Made by a program: the position numbers and the translations under genes
Shown here: positions 34,531 through 43,315 of the stretch, one piece after another
Layout: each line of letters opens with the position of its first letter
Position numbering within the stretch: position 1 is the first letter of the stretch
From: Corynebacterium massiliense DSM 45435
GTDB taxonomy: Bacteria; Actinomycetota; Actinomycetes; Mycobacteriales; Mycobacteriaceae
Direction: 5' to 3'
Assembly (NCBI RefSeq): GCF_028609805.1
Contig: NZ_CP063189.1
Coordinates: 248,001-312,000 of the forward strand
Length of the DNA: 64,000 nt
Notes under the pieces: model-generated
Database searches by the model: none
Told to the model about the DNA's origin: nothing
Seen by the model: the letters and a program-made list of their open reading frames with translations, nothing else

Positions 34531-35498
34531 TTAGTAGCTAGCCCATCTGCGACGGCTTCGGCGTTGTGGCGGAACGCGCCCAAGTAGGTGTCGGTCGGCG
34601 GGGTGGGGCCGAGGGTATCGGCGAAGAGCTCGGCGTCGGAGACGCCGACGTCCCACCCGCGATCCTTGACCGCCTCCTTCAGGGAGGTCACCGCCTGTGG
34701 GTTGGCCTGGTTGTCCTTGAAGATGACCGGCACCTTTTCCTTGGCTATGACGTCGGCCAGCTCGGAGATCTCCGGGGCGGACTTGGTCGCCTCGGTGGAG
34801 ACGAAGTCGGTGGCGTGCACGGTGAAGTTGAAGGTTTTGCCGAAGTAGTTGAACGCGTCGTGGCCGGTGACCAGTACGCGGGTATCCACGCGGGAGAGAT
34901 CTTTTTCGGCGTCCGCGGCGGCATCGGCAATCTGCTGCTGGTAGTCGGCGGACCGATCTTGGTAGGCCACCTTGTCGTCCGGGTCCATGTCCGCGAGCTT
35001 GTCCCCAATGGCGTCGACGGCCTGGGACCACAGGGTGGGGCTGTTCCAGATGTGGGGGTCGTGCTGATCCGGCGCGTCCGGCCAGGGCAGAAGCTCTTTC
35101 TGGTCCACCTTGTCGCCCACGGCGAGCTGCTTGTCGCCCAGGGATTCAAGCTGGTCCACCATCTGGGCCTCGAGGTTGAGGCCGTTCCACAGCACCAGGT
35201 CGGCATCCTTCATGGATTCCAAGTCCTTGGTGGACGGCTGGTAGGTGTGCGGGTCACCACCCGGGCCGACCATCGTGGTGATCTCCGCCTCGGGCGCGAG
35301 GTTGTGCGCGGCATCGGCGAGGTAGCCGGTGGTGGCGAAGATGTGGAGGTGATCGTTGTCGCCGGGGCCGGCCGCGGTGTCGGTGCCCGAGGAGCAGGCG
35401 GTCAGCGCGCCTAGCGTGCCGATGATGGCGGTGGCGGCAAGAGCGGTGGCGGCGCCCGGGCGATTCTGGCGGCGGGAAGCGGAGAGATGAGGTCGCAT
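34527..35498 (-). CDS. mntA: metal-binding lipoprotein of ABC importer (MntA-like)
   Basis: The 323-residue cluster A-I solute-binding protein has a signal peptide with the lipobox ALTAC (Cys35). Candidate metal ligands are the histidines in GGDPHTYQP and DPHIWNS, an acidic residue in VIFKDNQANP where the family usually has Glu, and the Asp in LFADTLG. There is no His-rich loop, which favours manganese or iron over zinc. The frame is open to 35654, but ATG 35498 gives a proper signal peptide. A perfect palindrome lies 58-73 bp upstream. Confidence 0.85.
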   Translation of the reverse strand: MRPHLSASRRQNRPGAATALAATAIIGTLGALTACSSGTDTAAGPGDNDHLHIFATTGYLADAAHNLAPEAEITTMVGPGGDPHTYQPSTKDLESMKDADLVLWNGLNLEAQMVDQLESLGDKQLAVGDKVDQKELLPWPDAPDQHDPHIWNSPTLWSQAVDAIGDKLADMDPDDKVAYQDRSADYQQQIADAAADAEKDLSRVDTRVLVTGHDAFNYFGKTFNFTVHATDFVSTEATKSAPEISELADVIAKEKVPVIFKDNQANPQAVTSLKEAVKDRGWDVGVSDAELFADTLGPTPPTDTYLGAFRHNAEAVADGLATK

Positions 35499-35555
35499 GT
35501 CTGGCTTTCTGTAGAAGGGTCGTGGAATACAAAGATCGACGCATGAAATGATGAA

Positions 35556-35571
35556 GTTCAATGCATTGAAC
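35556..35571. promoter_or_regulatory. perfect 16-bp palindrome, probable MntR operator
   Basis: GTTCAATGCATTGAAC is a perfect palindrome in the 154-bp intergenic region between the divergent mntA and mntR genes. It resembles, from memory, the TGTTCAA...TTGAACA site of MntR in C. glutamicum. It is well placed to repress the mntA promoter when manganese is plentiful. Confidence 0.65.
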
Positions 35572-35652
35572 AGTTGAAAACATAAGGAATGAATGGAGCG
35601 GGTGCAAACGTGCTGGAAACTGTGCGGCGGTGCTGGCGTTAGACTTGCCCGC

Positions 35653-36321
35653 ATGCACGTTGATGAACTGCCCGAGCGGACGCAGGACTACCTGAAGACG
35701 CTGTGGAATTTCGAAGAGCACCACGGCGTGGACGCGGCCATGCCGCTCGGCGAACTTGCCCGGTCAACGGGGCAGAAGCTGCCGGCGTGCTCGGAGGCGG
35801 TCAAGCGTCTCCACGCCAAAAAGCTGGTCTCCCATGAGCGGTACGCGGGCGCGCGGCTAACTGAAACGGGGCGCTCGCTCGCCGCCGCGGTGGCCCGCCG
35901 CCACCGGTTGCTCGAGTCCTTTCTGGTCACCACCCTCGGCTACACATGGGACGAGGTCCACGTGGAGGCGGACCAGCTCGAGCACGCGTGCAGCGACCGC
36001 TTCATCGACAGGCTGGACAACTTCCTCGACCACCCCGCGCGCGACCCGCACGGCGATCCCATCCCGGGCGCCGATGGGACGGCGGAACCGCTGTCCGCGC
36101 GCAAGCTTGCCGATGTCCCCGCCGACGAAACCGTCACCATGGAACAGGTTGACGATGCCGACCCAGAGCTGCTGCGCTTCTTGGACGAGCACGGCATGCG
36201 ACCCGGCACCCAGCTCACCGTGACCGCCGCACCAGCCGCGGGGCTCATGCACGTCAGCGTGGACGGCACGGCGTCCTTCGCACTGGCGGAGATCGCCGCC
36301 CGCGACATCGCGGTGCACTAA
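35653..36321 (+). CDS. mntR: DtxR/MntR-family metalloregulator
   Basis: The 222-residue protein has an N-terminal winged HTH (about residues 5-65, MPLGELARSTGQKLPACSEA and RLHAKKLVSHERYAG), a DtxR dimerisation and metal-binding domain with ARRHRLLESFL and EVHVEADQLEHACS, and a C-terminal FeoA/SH3-like domain. The adjacency to a metal importer argues for an MntR role. The frame is open to 35593. TAGACT at 35640-35645 lies 7 nt before ATG 35653, supporting that leaderless start. Confidence 0.87.
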   Translation: MHVDELPERTQDYLKTLWNFEEHHGVDAAMPLGELARSTGQKLPACSEAVKRLHAKKLVSHERYAGARLTETGRSLAAAVARRHRLLESFLVTTLGYTWDEVHVEADQLEHACSDRFIDRLDNFLDHPARDPHGDPIPGADGTAEPLSARKLADVPADETVTMEQVDDADPELLRFLDEHGMRPGTQLTVTAAPAAGLMHVSVDGTASFALAEIAARDIAVH

Positions 36322-36358
36322 GCACACGCGCACCGAAAAGACTAAAGGAGCAACACGA

Positions 36359-36967
36359 GTGTCTACCACCATCGTCCACCTCGTTCGCCACGGCGAGGTC
36401 CACAACCCGGAAAAGATCCTCTATGGGCGCATCCCGGGCTACCACCTCTCGTCCCGCGGGCACTCGCAGGCGGCGCGCACCGCGCAGTCTTTCCGCGGTC
36501 ACGACGTGGTCTATCTCGCCGCCTCGCCCCTGCAGCGCGCGCAGGAAACCGCGCAGCCCATCTCGGCGGCGACCAAGCTCAACGTGGAGGTGGAGCCGCG
36601 GCTTATCGAGTCGGGCAATCGCTTCGAGGGCCTGCGCACGAAGGGCTGGCGCTCCCAGCTGTGGAACCCGGTGCGCTGGCCGCTGATGACCAACCCGCTG
36701 CAGCCGTCGTGGGGTGAGCCGTACGTGGACATCGCCAAGCGCATGCTCGACGCGGTGGATAACGCCCGCGCGGAGGCGGAAGGCCACGAGGCCATCCTGG
36801 TCAGCCACCAGCTGCCCATTGTCACCGTGCAGCGCTATGTGCGGGGCAAGCGGCTCGCGCACGCGCCGTGGGATAGGCAGTGTGACTTGGCGTCGGTGAC
36901 GTCGCTCGTTTTCCGCGACGGCGAGATCAGTGATATGCACTATGCAGAACCGGCACACGAGATTTAG
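36359..36967 (+). CDS. histidine phosphatase family protein
   Basis: The 202-residue protein has the RHG active-site motif VHLVRHGEVHNPEKILYGR near the N-terminus and SPLQRAQETAQPI. The second histidine is in ILVSHQLPIVTVQRYV. It matches Rv0525, found next to the cytochrome c genes. The substrate is unknown; the phosphoglycerate mutase label in databases reflects the fold only. GTG 36359 is preceded by AAAGGAGC. It begins a tight run of same-strand genes up to CcsA. Confidence 0.85.
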   Translation: MSTTIVHLVRHGEVHNPEKILYGRIPGYHLSSRGHSQAARTAQSFRGHDVVYLAASPLQRAQETAQPISAATKLNVEVEPRLIESGNRFEGLRTKGWRSQLWNPVRWPLMTNPLQPSWGEPYVDIAKRMLDAVDNARAEAEGHEAILVSHQLPIVTVQRYVRGKRLAHAPWDRQCDLASVTSLVFRDGEISDMHYAEPAHEI

Positions 36968-36974
36968 GTAAGAA

Positions 36975-37616
36975 GTGTCTTTTTCGTTGCACCATTTTTC
37001 GCCCTCCCGCGCAGCCGCCGCCGCAGCCACGGCCGCGCTGCTTCTGCCCGCAGCCTGTCTGACCGGCTGCGCACAGGAGGAAGACAACGCCCACAACGCG
37101 GTGGCCTCCGGCGGCACCTTCGAGTTCGTCTCCCCGGGCGGACAGACCGAAATCCGCTACGACGAGGCGGAGCGCAAGCCGCTGAAGGAATTCGGCGGCG
37201 AATCGCTGATGGACGAGGGGAAGACCATCAACCTCTCCGATTTCGACGACCAGATCGTCGTGCTCAACTCGTGGGGCCAGTGGTGCGCGCCCTGCCGCGC
37301 GGAAAGCGACGACCTGCAGCGCGTGCAAGACGAGATGGAAGACCGCGGCGTGGGCACCGTGCTGGGAATCAACGTGCGCGATTTTAACCGTGAGATTTCC
37401 CAGGACTTTGTCAAAGACAACGGCGTGAACTACCCGTCCATCTACGATCCGCCGTTCAAGACCGCCGGCGCGCTCGGCGGCGTGCCCACCTCGGTGGTGC
37501 CCACCACCATCGTGCTGGACAAGCAGCACCGCCCGGCCGCGGTCTTTTTGCGCGGCATCGAGGACAAGGACATCATCTCCGTCATCGATGACCTGGAAAA
37601 GGAACAGGACGCGTAG
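36975..37616 (+). CDS. ccsX: TlpA/ResA-like thiol-disulfide lipoprotein
   Basis: The 213-residue protein has a lipobox LTGC (Cys32) and a thioredoxin-like domain with the active-site motif WCAPC (Cys104 and Cys107). Membrane-anchored proteins of this type keep apocytochrome c haem-binding cysteines reduced. The order TlpA-CcdA-ResB-CcsA is a complete system II set. The start is GTG 36975, 7 nt after the previous stop. The symbol ccsX follows usage in some actinobacteria and is tentative. Confidence 0.87.
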   Translation: MSFSLHHFSPSRAAAAAATAALLLPAACLTGCAQEEDNAHNAVASGGTFEFVSPGGQTEIRYDEAERKPLKEFGGESLMDEGKTINLSDFDDQIVVLNSWGQWCAPCRAESDDLQRVQDEMEDRGVGTVLGINVRDFNREISQDFVKDNGVNYPSIYDPPFKTAGALGGVPTSVVPTTIVLDKQHRPAAVFLRGIEDKDIISVIDDLEKEQDA

Positions 37617-37622
37617 ATCCCT

Positions 37623-38426
37623 ATGACAGGTTCTGACACCGGGCTAGGCGCCGCGCTTGCCGATGCCGCCGCGGCCGGCCCCCTCATCTTCGGCCTGCTG
37701 GCTGCCGCCCTGGCCGGCCTGGTCTCGTTTGCCTCCCCGTGCGTTATCCCGCTCGTGCCGGGGTACATCTCGTACCTGGCTGGCGTGGTCGGCGGGGAAG
37801 TCACCTTTGATGAGACCGGCGCGCGCGTGGGCAAAAAGCGCCAGTGGGCCGTGGTGGCCGCCGCCGCGCTGTTCATCCTCGGGTTCACCGCCGTGTTCGT
37901 GCTGGCGACGGTCTCCGTGTTCGGCGCGATCTCTGCGCTCAACGCGAATGCGCAAGTTCTCATGCGCATCGGTGGCGCGGTGACCATCCTCATGGGCATC
38001 GTGTTCATGGGCTGGGTGCCCGCCCTGCAGCGCGATACCCGCATGGCGCCGAAGCGGTGGACCACCTGGCTCGGCGCGCTGCTGTTGGGCGGCGTCTTCG
38101 CCCTGGGCTGGACGCCGTGTTTGGGGCCGACCCTGGCCGCGATCGTCTCGGTCGCCGCCGGCACGGAGGGCACCACCGCCGCGCGTGGAACCCTGCTCAT
38201 CATCGCCTACTGCCTGGGGCTCGGCCTGCCGTTCTTGCTCGTTGCCTTCGGCTCCGCCCGCGCGATGCGCACAGTGGACTGGCTGCGCAAGCACTCCCGT
38301 ACGGTGCAGGTGATAGGCGGCATCGCGATGATCCTGGTGGGCCTGGCTCTGGTCACCGGGCTGTGGGGCGCGTTCATCGACTGGATCCGCCAGTGGACGT
38401 ACGAATTCGGTACCACGCTCATCTAG
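37623..38426 (+). CDS. ccdA: CcdA-type cytochrome c biogenesis membrane protein
   Basis: The 267-residue protein is the DsbD/CcdA transmembrane thiol-redox shuttle, which moves electrons across the membrane to the TlpA-like partner upstream. It has six hydrophobic segments and the paired cysteines in SFASPCVIPLVPGYISY and GWTPCLGPTLAAI. The start ATG 37623 follows the previous stop by 6 nt, in an operon. Confidence 0.92.
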   Translation: MTGSDTGLGAALADAAAAGPLIFGLLAAALAGLVSFASPCVIPLVPGYISYLAGVVGGEVTFDETGARVGKKRQWAVVAAAALFILGFTAVFVLATVSVFGAISALNANAQVLMRIGGAVTILMGIVFMGWVPALQRDTRMAPKRWTTWLGALLLGGVFALGWTPCLGPTLAAIVSVAAGTEGTTAARGTLLIIAYCLGLGLPFLLVAFGSARAMRTVDWLRKHSRTVQVIGGIAMILVGLALVTGLWGAFIDWIRQWTYEFGTTLI

Positions 38427-38466
38427 TCGTAGGGTTTTGGGCAAGCTGAAACGATTGGAGTGACGA

Positions 38467-40116
38467 GTGAAACAACTCAAGAGATGGCTTAGGCGGGCCT
38501 GGAACTGGCTGACCAGCATGCGCACCGCCCTCGTGCTTCTCTTCCTGCTCGCCCTCGGAGCCATCCCGGGCGCGCTGTTGCCCCAGCGTGACTTAAACGA
38601 GCAGAACGTCAACGAGTTCATCGCATCCCACGGCCGGGTGGCCGAGATCTACGACAAACTCGATCTCTTCGACGTGTTCTCGTCCGGATGGTTCATCGCC
38701 ATCTTCACCCTGCTGACCATCTCGCTTATCGGCTGCATCATCCCGCGCACGTGGGAGCACTACAAGGCGTGGAAGACGCCGCCGGTGCGCCCGCCGCGCT
38801 ACCTACAGCGCATGCCGATGCACGCCGTGGGCGATACGGAGCGGGACTTCGACGACATCGCCACGCGCGTGCGCGGACAGTTCACCAAGTGGCGCGTGCG
38901 GGAGTTCGACGCCGAGGAGGACCGCGCGGGCCAGTACTCGTTCGCCGCCGAGCGTGGCTATACCCGCGAGCTGGGTAACCTCGTCTTCCACATCGGCCTG
39001 GTGCTCATCCTGCTCACCGCAGCCGTAGGCCAGCTGCTGTTCTACGAAGGCCAGGTCATCGTGGTTACCGGCTCCGGCAAGTACGCGGAGGGCGAGGCAC
39101 CTGCGCAGCAGTCCGAGTTCTGCAACACCTCCACGTCGAACTTCGACTCCTTCCGCGCCGGCAACTTGGTCGACGGCACGAAGATGCACCCGTTTTGCAT
39201 GAAGGCGCACGATTTCGCCGCCGACTACCTGCCCAACGGGCAGGCGGAGATGTTCACCTCCCACGTCTCCTACGCCGAGGGCGACGACATCTACACCGAC
39301 GAGTCCGACTGGAAGGACTACACCCTGCGGGTCAACCACCCGCTACGCCTGGCCAAAAACAGCGTGTTCCTGCAGGGCCACGGCTTCGCCCCGACGGTGA
39401 CCATCGAGTGGCCGGATGGGGAAAAGCGCACCCAGACCATGCAGTTCCGCCCGGATGATCAGGTCAACTTCCTGTCCTCCGGCGTCATGCGCTTCGACCC
39501 ACCCGCCGGCATGTACCCGGATCTGCAGAAGCGACGCGAAAACCAGATCGCGCTGCAGGGGCTTTTCGCCCCGACCGCGGAGTGGGCCGGGGAAAACGGC
39601 GCGCTGCTGCAGTCGAAGTACCCGGCGATGACCGACCCGGCGCTCGCCATCGATATCTACCGCGGTGACGCCGGCCTGGACACCGGGTCCTCGCAGTCCC
39701 TGTTCAGCCTGGATGAGTCCCTGGTGCAAAGTGGCGTGCTGCAAAAGATCGATCGCGTCAACATGCAGCTGGGGGAGACGGTCACGCTGGACGATGGCAC
39801 CCGCGTCACCTTCGACGGCGCCAACGAGTACGCGAACTACCAGGTCTCGCACAACCCGATGAAGCTCGCGGTCCTTTTGTCCGCGCTGCTCACCTTGGGC
39901 GGTCTCATCGTCTCGCTGGCCATCAAGCGCCGGCGCGTGTGGGTGCGCCTGACTCCGCTGGAAGGCGGCGGCACCCACGTGGAAATGGCGGGCCTGTCGC
40001 GCACCGACCGCGCCGGCTGGGGCGAGGAGTTCGAGCGCATGCACCGTGAGCTCCTCGAGCTGCCCGACCCGGACGAGGTGGAAGAAGACCGCATCTGGGT
40101 CGACGAGAACGACTAG
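38467..40116 (+). CDS. resB: ResB/Ccs1 cytochrome c biogenesis protein
   Basis: The 549-residue protein has three hydrophobic segments near the N-terminus (about 18-38, 76-97 and 165-190) and one near the C-terminus (about 458-478). They flank a large extracytoplasmic domain, as in ResB/Ccs1. With CcsA it forms the system II synthase that delivers haem to apocytochrome c. The start is GTG 38467. Two or three conserved histidines needed for haem handling could not be assigned with certainty by eye. Confidence 0.9.
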   Translation: MKQLKRWLRRAWNWLTSMRTALVLLFLLALGAIPGALLPQRDLNEQNVNEFIASHGRVAEIYDKLDLFDVFSSGWFIAIFTLLTISLIGCIIPRTWEHYKAWKTPPVRPPRYLQRMPMHAVGDTERDFDDIATRVRGQFTKWRVREFDAEEDRAGQYSFAAERGYTRELGNLVFHIGLVLILLTAAVGQLLFYEGQVIVVTGSGKYAEGEAPAQQSEFCNTSTSNFDSFRAGNLVDGTKMHPFCMKAHDFAADYLPNGQAEMFTSHVSYAEGDDIYTDESDWKDYTLRVNHPLRLAKNSVFLQGHGFAPTVTIEWPDGEKRTQTMQFRPDDQVNFLSSGVMRFDPPAGMYPDLQKRRENQIALQGLFAPTAEWAGENGALLQSKYPAMTDPALAIDIYRGDAGLDTGSSQSLFSLDESLVQSGVLQKIDRVNMQLGETVTLDDGTRVTFDGANEYANYQVSHNPMKLAVLLSALLTLGGLIVSLAIKRRRVWVRLTPLEGGGTHVEMAGLSRTDRAGWGEEFERMHRELLELPDPDEVEEDRIWVDEND

Positions 40117-40237
40117 GACGCACCGACGACACGCAATCTCCCACCTTTAGCGCCGGCGCCGTCCTCCTAAAGTTGGACGCCTGATGGCCCGGTGCTAGAG
40201 TGCGTACGACATCTATCCTGAGCGAACTAGGTTGTTT

Positions 40238-41263
40238 ATGCCTGTTAACCAGAATCTTTCCCACTTCTCCGACCTGTCCTTCCGGACGGCGTTTATCATC
40301 TACGCCCTCGCGCTCATCCTGTCGCTGGTCTACTACGGCCGGATGCACAGCGTGGTGCAGGCCCACCGCGATCTCGCCGAAGAGGGCCGTCCAGACAAGG
40401 CAGGCCGTGCCGGCTCCGCGAGCCCATATGGGGCAAACAGCCCGGATGGAGCTGGCGTGGGGCCGGACGCGCAGGCCGAGGAAGACAAGATCGCCACCCT
40501 CGAACGCCGCGCCGACAAGTTCGGCGGGATGACGCAGTCGCTCATCTGGCTCGCGCTGGTCTTGCACTTTTTAGCCATCGTCTTGCGCGGGTGTGCCACG
40601 CACCGCTTCCCGCTGGGCAACCTCTACGAGTACATGCTGGGGATCACCTTCTTCGCGCTGGTTATCGCCTCGGTGGCCCTGCAGCGCAAGGAGCGCCGCA
40701 CCCTGTGGCCGTGGATCCTGACCCCAATTCTGGCGCTGATGTTCTACGGCGCCACGGAGCTATATGCCGAGTCCGCCCCGGTGGTCCCAGCGCTGCAGTC
40801 CTACTGGGTGCCGGTCCACGTCACGGTGGTCTCCCTCGGCGGTTCGCTGGGACTCATTTCTGGCATGTTCTCCATCCTCACGCTGCTGCGCCGCTGGCAG
40901 CCGAAAGGCCACGAGCATGGCTTTATGGGCGTGGTGATGAGCGTGATGCCCACGGCGAAAAAGCTCGACCAGATCGCCTACCGCATTGGCGTTATCGCCC
41001 TGCCCACGCTCGGCCTGGGCATCATCTTCGGCGCAATCTGGGCCGAGTCCGCCTGGAACCGCTTCTGGGGCTGGGACCCGAAGGAGACGATGTCCTTCGT
41101 CACCTGGATTCTTTACGCGGCGTACCTGCACGCGCGTCAGACGCCGGCCTTCCGGAAGGCCGCGCCGTGGATCAACGTCTTGGCCACCGCCGCGATGATC
41201 TTCAACCTTTTCTTCATCAACCTGGTTGTTTCCGGCCTGCACTCCTACGCCGGTCTCAACTAG
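40238..41263 (+). CDS. ccsA: CcsA/CcsB haem-handling cytochrome c synthase subunit
   Basis: The 341-residue multi-pass protein has the tryptophan-rich motif WGWDPKETMSFVTW (about residues 272-285), which binds haem in CcsA proteins. It has about eight membrane segments and a hydrophilic insert near residues 45-90. With ResB it attaches haem to apocytochromes. I start at ATG 40238, while a TTG 6 nt upstream is an alternative. The 121-bp gap to resB contains no obvious gene. Confidence 0.9.
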   Translation: MPVNQNLSHFSDLSFRTAFIIYALALILSLVYYGRMHSVVQAHRDLAEEGRPDKAGRAGSASPYGANSPDGAGVGPDAQAEEDKIATLERRADKFGGMTQSLIWLALVLHFLAIVLRGCATHRFPLGNLYEYMLGITFFALVIASVALQRKERRTLWPWILTPILALMFYGATELYAESAPVVPALQSYWVPVHVTVVSLGGSLGLISGMFSILTLLRRWQPKGHEHGFMGVVMSVMPTAKKLDQIAYRIGVIALPTLGLGIIFGAIWAESAWNRFWGWDPKETMSFVTWILYAAYLHARQTPAFRKAAPWINVLATAAMIFNLFFINLVVSGLHSYAGLN

Positions 41264-41274
41264 GGTCGAAGCCC

Positions 41275-41529
41275 ATGTCGGAGACCAATCGCACCCGGAA
41301 CAAACCAGGTAAACCCGCCGGCGACAACGAGGCGCTCGTCGCCCTCGGCGGCCAGCTCGCCGAGCGCCGCCGCCAGCAGGGCATTCTCCAGCAGGCGCTT
41401 GCCGATGCCGCCGGTGTCTCCCGCTCCACCCTCCACACCATCGAACACGGTGGCACCGGGGTGCGGTGGGAGAAAGTAGCGGCGGTCGCTGACGCGCTGG
41501 GCTTGCGGATGACCTTTACCGAGAACTAG
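41275..41529 (+). CDS. XRE-family HTH regulator
   Basis: The 84-residue protein has a Cro/CI-type HTH in LGGQLAERRRQQGILQQALADAAGVSRSTLHTIEHGG. It begins 11 nt after the ccsA stop and is therefore probably cotranscribed with it. The target genes are unknown. There is no obvious toxin partner next to it, so a solitary antitoxin role is unsupported. The frame extends far upstream as a shadow of ccsA; ATG 41275 is the only sensible start. Confidence 0.82.
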   Translation: MSETNRTRNKPGKPAGDNEALVALGGQLAERRRQQGILQQALADAAGVSRSTLHTIEHGGTGVRWEKVAAVADALGLRMTFTEN

Positions 41530-41862
41530 CTAGCCAGCGTCGCCGCCCTGCTCGCGGCGTCGGCGCTCGGCCGCCTCTTCCCGCAGCTTCTTCTCGCGCA
41601 GCTTTTCTTCCCGCATCTCCTGCGCGCGGCGCTCCTTGAAGCGCTTCTTATCCAGCTCCCATAGGAACTGTTCGTCATCGTCCGGGCCTTTGACGGACGA
41701 GTAGGCGGTGTCAGCGCCGTCGCGCGTGCGACCGCCGCGGCGCAGGCTGGCTTGAGCCTCGGAAGCAGACCCGGAGCCTTGCCCCCATGTGCCGGGGCCG
41801 AAGGCCTTCCACACCAGCACGACGGCGACAACAACCAGAGCAAATAGAATGAGCCTACCCAT
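41530..41862 (-). CDS. single-pass membrane protein with charged tail
   Basis: The 110-residue protein starts MGRLILFALVVVAVVLVWKAF, one membrane helix, and continues as a very charged Arg/Glu-rich coil (about residues 70-105). The function is unknown. TAGAGT on the minus strand lies 7 nt before ATG 41862, consistent with a leaderless start. It converges end to end with the XRE gene, touching it without a gap. Confidence 0.75.
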   Translation of the reverse strand: MGRLILFALVVVAVVLVWKAFGPGTWGQGSGSASEAQASLRRGGRTRDGADTAYSSVKGPDDDEQFLWELDKKRFKERRAQEMREEKLREKKLREEAAERRRREQGGDAG

Positions 41863-41901
41863 ACGCGTTACTCTACTGGGCAGGTCAAGGAGGGAAATAA
41901 C

Positions 41902-42267
41902 GTGTCTGAGTCAGAGTCAATCACCGGATCCACCACGCCGGAGCCGGGTTCGGCGCCGGAGCCAGAGTCGGCACCGCAGCCGGATCCGGAGCTGCGCCGC
42001 AAGTCGCGCATCGCCATGGTGAAGTACGGGCTTGCCCGCATCGCGTTGTTCTTGGTGCTGACAGCGGTTATTGAGGGCCTCGCGCTGCTCATTGGGGCCC
42101 ACGTCCCGGTGCTTGTTGCCGCGATGCTCGCGTTGTTCGTGGCGCTCCCGCTGTCCATGCTCGTCTTCACCAAGTGGCGCGTGGAAGCCACCGAGTCACT
42201 CGCGGAGTACTCGCGCCAGCGCAAGGAACGCAAGGAGTGGATCCAGCGCGAGCTGGCGGGCCGCTAA
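41902..42267 (+). CDS. DUF4229-like small membrane protein
   Basis: The 121-residue protein has an acidic Ser/Glu/Pro-rich N-terminus (residues 1-32) and two hydrophobic segments (about 42-62 and 67-88). A basic C-terminus follows. It resembles DUF4229 proteins of actinobacteria, near menA in M. tuberculosis as well. The GTG start at 41902 follows GGAGGGAA. The function is unknown. Confidence 0.75.
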   Translation: MSESESITGSTTPEPGSAPEPESAPQPDPELRRKSRIAMVKYGLARIALFLVLTAVIEGLALLIGAHVPVLVAAMLALFVALPLSMLVFTKWRVEATESLAEYSRQRKERKEWIQRELAGR

Positions 42268-42305
42268 CACCGCGCTTCTCGCGTCCCTCCGCCACGCCGC
42301 AGAAG

Positions 42306-43229
42306 CTACGCCACCCAGTACAGCTGGTCGAAGAAGGTGAGGGCGGCAAGCATCACGACCGCCCAGATGAGCATGGCGCGGCCGGTGCGCGCGAGGACCG
42401 GAATGAGTTCCTTACCCTGCGCGCCGCGGTTGACAATGCGCACCGCGCCCACCGCAAAGGGCGCGTACACCAGCGCGAACAGCGCGGGCCACGCGGTGAA
42501 GGCCGCAAAGATGGTGAGGATGAACGGTGCCACCAAAAGGGCGGTGAACAGCTGGCGGGAGTGGGCATCGCCAAGCCGCACGGCCAAGGTCGTCTTCCCG
42601 GTCTGGGCGTCGGAGGGGATGTCCCGGATGTTGTTAGCCAGGTTCACCGCGGCGCTCATCGCGCCGATGCCGATGGCGAGCCACAGGCCAAGCCAGGTCA
42701 CCTCGTGGGACTGGGTGTATTGGGTGCCCAGCACGGCGATGAGCCCGAAGAAGATGAAGACGGCGACCTCACCCAGACCCATGTAGCCGTAGGGCTTCGG
42801 GCCGCCGGTGTAGAACCAGGCCCCGGCGATGCACAGCGCTCCTAAGAGGATGAACCACCACGCGCCCGCGGCAAGCGACAGGATGATGCCGGCCACGGCC
42901 GCGACCCCAAAGGAGATGAACGCCGCGCGCTTGACGTCCTTCGGCGCGGCCAGTCCGCCGCCGGTGAGCCGTTGCGGGCCGGTGCGATCTTCGTCGGTGC
43001 CGCGGACGCCGTCGGAGTAGTCGTTGGCGTAGTTGACGCCGATGATGAGCGCCCACGAGACGATGAGCGCCAAAAAGGCCCGCCCCAAGTGCGCGCCGCC
43101 GGTCGTCGATGCGGCAGCAGCGGCGGTACCTGCGAGGACGGGCGCGAAGGCGTTAGCCCACGTGTGCGGGCGGGCGCCTTCCAACCAGTCGTGGGCTGTT
43201 GCGGAATAGTTTGGCCGAGCGTTGGACAT
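42306..43229 (-). CDS. menA: 1,4-dihydroxy-2-naphthoate polyprenyltransferase
   Basis: MenA attaches the polyprenyl chain to DHNA to make demethylmenaquinone in the membrane. The 307-residue UbiA-superfamily protein has about nine hydrophobic segments and the Asp-rich motif NYANDYSDGVRGTDEDR (about 65-81), which binds the prenyl diphosphate. GTG 43235 is an alternative start. CACAAT on the minus strand lies 7 nt before ATG 43229, favouring that leaderless start. Confidence 0.93.
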   Translation of the reverse strand: MSNARPNYSATAHDWLEGARPHTWANAFAPVLAGTAAAAASTTGGAHLGRAFLALIVSWALIIGVNYANDYSDGVRGTDEDRTGPQRLTGGGLAAPKDVKRAAFISFGVAAVAGIILSLAAGAWWFILLGALCIAGAWFYTGGPKPYGYMGLGEVAVFIFFGLIAVLGTQYTQSHEVTWLGLWLAIGIGAMSAAVNLANNIRDIPSDAQTGKTTLAVRLGDAHSRQLFTALLVAPFILTIFAAFTAWPALFALVYAPFAVGAVRIVNRGAQGKELIPVLARTGRAMLIWAVVMLAALTFFDQLYWVA

Positions 43230-43315
43230 GCCCACAATTGTGCCACGGCCAGCGTCGCGGCCAAGAGCTTGGCTGAGGGCTCCGAACTGCTCAACGTCCG
43301 GAACCGGTGAGGGAT

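Noticed and set aside
41275..41862. Toxin-antitoxin pair from the XRE gene and the adjacent small gene
   Set aside because: They are convergent, not an operon, and the neighbour is a membrane-anchored charged coil without toxin motifs.
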